DNA from: Chloroflexota bacterium
Lineage (GTDB): Bacteria; Chloroflexota; Anaerolineae; Promineifilales; Promineifilaceae
Length of the DNA: 8,405 nucleotides
Direction: 5' to 3'
Assembly: GCA_020353135.1 (NCBI GenBank)
Contig: CP070688.1
Location: 1,615,912-1,624,316, forward strand
Under the pieces are notes generated by a model. That model saw only the letters and a list, made by a program, of their open reading frames with translations, was not told the origin of the DNA and did not search any database. Positions within the stretch are counted from its first letter, which is position 1, and each line of letters begins with the position of its first letter. A program made the position numbers and the translations under genes. Shown here in pieces: positions 6,057-8,405 of the stretch.

Positions 6057-7751
6057 ATGGGCCAAAAAAGCCCCGGCGAATCAGGGCAGGGGATCGTCCT
6101 ATTTGCGCTAGTCATGGTCGTATTGCTGGCTTTTGTGGCCTTGGCCGCGGACGTGGGGCTTGCGTTTGTCCGTTCGTCCCAATTCTCGGCCGCCATTGAT
6201 GCAGCGGCCCTGGCAGGGACAATAGATCTCGACCCTAACGGCAATGACACGTTCCAGGCGGACATACGGGCCGAGCAATTTCTGGGCGCTAATGGCTGGC
6301 CAACATCAACATTGACTAGCATGAGCAGTTCGCGCTCATTCACGCAATTTGGCCTGCCTACCTACTCGTTAACCGCCACCTGGCCGGTCCAGTTTTATTT
6401 CGCTCGAGCAATCGGCTTGTCTGATTATTCGGTGACACGAAAAGCGACCGCCAGCTACTACGCTCAAGCGGAAATACTGACACCCAGCGCGTACGAAAAG
6501 GGCCATGTGCGAACGGCCACGCAGTTTATCTTCGGGCCGGACGGCTGCGCCGTGCAAGGCGATCCAGTGTCAACGCGGCTATCAACGCCTGATGCCACGA
6601 ACGCATACTATCCCATGTTTGATGGTGAATTTGGTTACCGTATCGTAGTAGACGAGAATTACGTGGCCTCCAATACTTTACGCGTAGAATTATTCGACCC
6701 AGATTCATACAACAATCGGGGTGATAATACGCAGGTTCAACACTCGTTATCCGATGGCCGGCCGGCCAATGAGCTTGATTGCCAGGCTACGACGGCTGGA
6801 GCCGGTGATCGTTGCATCATCGAAACGGGAGAGAGCGTGACCGCAGTCAACCAGAATCCATTCTGGCTGCAACGCGTGGACGTTAACTGGAGCGATCAAT
6901 GCGGGCTTTTGGCCCAAGATGGTCTAGGAGATGTTATCACGACATACGAACTTTTCTTCTTCGACGAAGGCGGAGAACGTGAGGTTCTGGCCACTTATAC
7001 CGTCGATAATGCCCGTGACTACGTACATACAGACCTGAAGTGGAGTTCTCCGGGCGCGCCGAGCAGCCAGGTCCCGGCCGACAAAGGCAGCTTTGAGATT
7101 AACTTGAACGACGTCCCGATCAACGACCTTGGTCAACGTACGATCGAGATCGACGTGCAGACTACGAAAGGTTCAGGAAAAAACGCCTGGGACCTTTGGG
7201 CCGGTCCGCCATCGGGCTACTTCACCAGTCAAGGCATCCCGGCTCTCAGCGCCGACGTGAATCAACGGAACCTGCAGCTGGCCAACAACCCGGCCGACTA
7301 CTCAGTACCCGGGGTGTCGGTCTTCGCGATAGGGCGTATGCCGTTGACGCACTTGGTGGACGATACGTCGATCAAGTTGCCACTGGCGCCGATAGAGTCC
7401 ACGCTGGGCGGTGGCATTGTCTACGCAACGGTATACGATCTGGATCCAGGCGGCGGCTCCACTGATATGAACTTCACTATTGACACGCTTGCCGAAGCAG
7501 ACTTCAAGATGTTTACTTCCGTCGTCGACGCGCCGAGTCCTAACCATAGCGGGAGCAACGCCGATCCGCTTCAAGCTACGTGCAATGGGAGCCGCAATTG
7601 TAACGGCCGGTGGATGCTGCCGCAGTATTCAATGCGGGTACCCCGTGTCTTCTTTTCTGGCGGAACGCTGGAGGCCAACTACGCTCCTGGAGGAGATGAT
7701 CATGTCTGGTCAGTTGGAGTAACCGCCGGCCGGCCATTCTTGACCAAGTAA
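6057..7751 (+). CDS. TadG-like Tad pilus-associated protein with large ectodomain
   Basis: 564 residues. The N-terminus is a Tad/TadG-like domain: SGQGIVLFAL, a hydrophobic helix (about 13-38), an Asp-Val-Gly turn (AADVGLAFVRSSQ) and the hallmark DAAALAG at residues 48-54. Proteins of this type sit in the inner membrane and face outward as minor parts of Tad pilus systems. The outer region (about 60-564) has no DxSxS MIDAS motif, so it is not a standard VWA-bearing TadG. It contains two acidic beta-strand motifs, ELFDPDSYN (residues 211-219) and TVYDLDPGG (458-466), with WAGPPSGYF (381-389) between them, suggesting two related sandwich modules. Six Cys (164, 242, 253, 282, 509, 515) allow three disulfides. 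Start: ATG two bases after the TadE-like stop, with GGAGGAG at 6045-6051 inside the end of that gene, so translation is likely coupled. A hairpin follows 24 bases downstream. The function of the ectodomain is unknown. Confidence 0.87.
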   Translation: MGQKSPGESGQGIVLFALVMVVLLAFVALAADVGLAFVRSSQFSAAIDAAALAGTIDLDPNGNDTFQADIRAEQFLGANGWPTSTLTSMSSSRSFTQFGLPTYSLTATWPVQFYFARAIGLSDYSVTRKATASYYAQAEILTPSAYEKGHVRTATQFIFGPDGCAVQGDPVSTRLSTPDATNAYYPMFDGEFGYRIVVDENYVASNTLRVELFDPDSYNNRGDNTQVQHSLSDGRPANELDCQATTAGAGDRCIIETGESVTAVNQNPFWLQRVDVNWSDQCGLLAQDGLGDVITTYELFFFDEGGEREVLATYTVDNARDYVHTDLKWSSPGAPSSQVPADKGSFEINLNDVPINDLGQRTIEIDVQTTKGSGKNAWDLWAGPPSGYFTSQGIPALSADVNQRNLQLANNPADYSVPGVSVFAIGRMPLTHLVDDTSIKLPLAPIESTLGGGIVYATVYDLDPGGGSTDMNFTIDTLAEADFKMFTSVVDAPSPNHSGSNADPLQATCNGSRNCNGRWMLPQYSMRVPRVFFSGGTLEANYAPGGDDHVWSVGVTAGRPFLTK

Positions 7752-7774
7752 GCAACTGTTTGTTGGTGGTACTG

Positions 7775-7793
7775 TGGGGCGATTGCCCCATTT
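7775..7793 (+). terminator. Possible intrinsic terminator after the TadG-like gene
   Basis: A perfect six-base-pair stem TGGGGC / GCCCCA with a GATT loop (7775-7790) is followed by TTT. It starts 24 bases after the stop codon at 7751. The stem is GC-rich but the T tract is only three bases long, so termination may be weak. Its place at the end of the five-gene run supports the call. Confidence 0.45.
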
Positions 7794-7874
7794 GCGGTGA
7801 CAGAACGAGGCTCTCCGGCTGACCAGCGAGCCATCCCTGGCCAGGCTACCCTTGGTGTCGGATCAGGACAATTC

Positions 7875-7883
7875 TGAGATAAT
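7875..7883 (+). promoter_or_regulatory. Possible extended -10 promoter element
   Basis: TGAGATAAT matches an extended -10 (TGn plus a TATAAT-like hexamer with one mismatch). It is 58 bases before the ATG at 7941. No convincing -35 element sits at the usual distance (a TTGGTG at 7852 is too far, 20 bases). It lies in the 189-base gap 7752-7940, which otherwise holds only the hairpin at 7775 and a 10-base palindrome at 7836-7845; I see no gene in that gap. Confidence 0.25.
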
Positions 7884-7940
7884 CCTGGCGCTTCCACGAG
7901 TCTGTTGCTGGCCAATCGTCGCCGGCATCACGATCGTACC

Positions 7941-8405
7941 ATGGCTGGCGCCGGAGGATTTCTGGTCAGCGCATCTGCTCTATTTGTACCGCTTCTCGTT
8001 GAGCAAATAGCACTTGGCCAGGTTAACAGTGACGTGCTGTCTATCCTGAGCCTCGCACTCATCACGGTAAACAGATTGTCGGAAGGTATGTTTCTGATAT
8101 CGAAGCTGGCAGCGATAGCCGGCTACAAGACTATCCTCACCGCAAATATCTGCCCGTTGTTATCGTTATTCTTTCGGCCGGCGCAGGCCGAAGAGCCGCT
8201 GCAGGTCACTCAAGAATCTCGAGCAAGCCCGGTCTATCAAACGGAGGACCCGACCGTTGTGCCGCGTCAGCAGAATTATGTGGCAACGGCCGTCTTGCTG
8301 GCCTTCGTCGCAGTTGCCTTCTGGTACGTGGCAGTTGTCCCGGCCGGTGAGGGTGTAGACGAAATTCCTCATTATCAGTACGTGCTGTATGTCAAAGAGC
8401 AGAAG
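7941..8405 (+). CDS. N-terminal part of a GT39/PMT-like membrane glycosyltransferase (3' end outside window)
   Basis: An open frame from 7878 (after a TGA at 7875) runs to the window edge. From the ATG at 7941 it gives 155 residues. The last 49 are the informative part: a basic/polar start PRQQN, a hydrophobic helix (residues 113-133, TAVLLAFVAVAFWYVAVV), then GEGVDEIPHYQYVLYVKEQ. An acidic pair with His in the first outer loop right after the first helix (DE.PH) is typical of lipid-carrier-dependent GT-C transferases of the GT39/PMT type, whose first-loop Asp is catalytic. Upstream residues 1-106 hold two or three further hydrophobic stretches (7-25, 32-43, 50-78) and a Pro/Gln-rich linker, unusual for the family. 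Start choice is uncertain: 7941 has no ribosome site, while GTG at 8259 has GGAGGA at 8243-8248 and would give the usual short N-terminus. It lies after a probable terminator, so it is likely a separate unit. Confidence 0.6.
   Translation, partial: MAGAGGFLVSASALFVPLLVEQIALGQVNSDVLSILSLALITVNRLSEGMFLISKLAAIAGYKTILTANICPLLSLFFRPAQAEEPLQVTQESRASPVYQTEDPTVVPRQQNYVATAVLLAFVAVAFWYVAVVPAGEGVDEIPHYQYVLYVKEQK
8243..8248 (+). promoter_or_regulatory. Possible ribosome binding site for an alternative glycosyltransferase start
   Basis: GGAGGA is followed ten bases later by an in-frame GTG at 8259. This would start the protein as MPRQQNYVATAV, directly before the first membrane helix, the usual layout for GT39/PMT-like proteins. 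It competes with the longer reading from 7941. Confidence 0.4.

Noticed and set aside
7689..7722. Ribosome-site-like GGAGGAG followed by ATG at 7702
   Set aside because: It opens only seven codons and lies inside the TadG-like gene, where the same bases encode GGDDHVW.
7836..7845. Palindrome CCTGGCCAGG in the intergenic gap
   Set aside because: Ten bases with no extension or second copy seen nearby; it could be an operator but such a palindrome is expected by chance.
8088..8090. ATG at 8088 as start of the glycosyltransferase-like frame
   Set aside because: GGAAGG lies only one base before it, too close to act as a ribosome site, and the start would fall inside a hydrophobic stretch.

Overview
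The window looks like chromosomal DNA from a member of the Chloroflexota (Anaerolineae-like or a related class). This is an inference from protein style: a TPTPGPTPTATP linker between extracytoplasmic domains, a secreted protein ending in VQLPLIIRDK (close to the hLPLhhR tail I remember from many secreted Chloroflexota proteins), TadE/TadG-like proteins with very large ectodomains, and a truncated GT-C glycosyltransferase-like gene with a DEIPHY motif. Base composition is moderately GC-rich. There are no RNA genes, insertion sequences or CRISPR arrays.

Layout: positions 1-7751 hold five genes on the + strand, with gaps of 47, 30, 37 and 2 bases. They are probably one transcription unit entering from the left. 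In order: (1) the 3' part of a large secreted protein with at least four DUF11 repeats, an Ig-like domain, a CARDB-like domain, a Thr/Pro linker and a carboxypeptidase-regulatory-like domain; (2) a membrane-anchored protein whose repeats fit a seven-bladed BNR/sialidase-type propeller, probably without enzymatic activity; (3) a single-pass membrane protein with a basic cytoplasmic tail and a PepSY-like outer domain; (4) a TadE-like pseudopilin with a roughly 240-residue C-terminal module bracketed by its only two cysteines; (5) a TadG-like protein with a roughly 500-residue ectodomain and no recognisable VWA/MIDAS site.

A hairpin just after gene 5 and a possible extended -10 element further on mark a likely transcription boundary. 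From about 7941 an open frame runs off the right edge. Its last 49 codons look like the N-terminus of a GT39/PMT-like membrane glycosyltransferase, but its start is uncertain.

Together the five genes look like a surface-structure cassette: two TadE/TadG-type components, a propeller protein and a repeat-rich adhesin-like protein. No Flp pilin, TadA ATPase, prepilin peptidase or secretin is visible here. Whether this is part of a full Tad locus or a detached set of minor components cannot be decided from this window. The candidate unusual feature is the set of three neighbouring proteins sharing a pilin-like G-Q leader but carrying unrelated outer domains.
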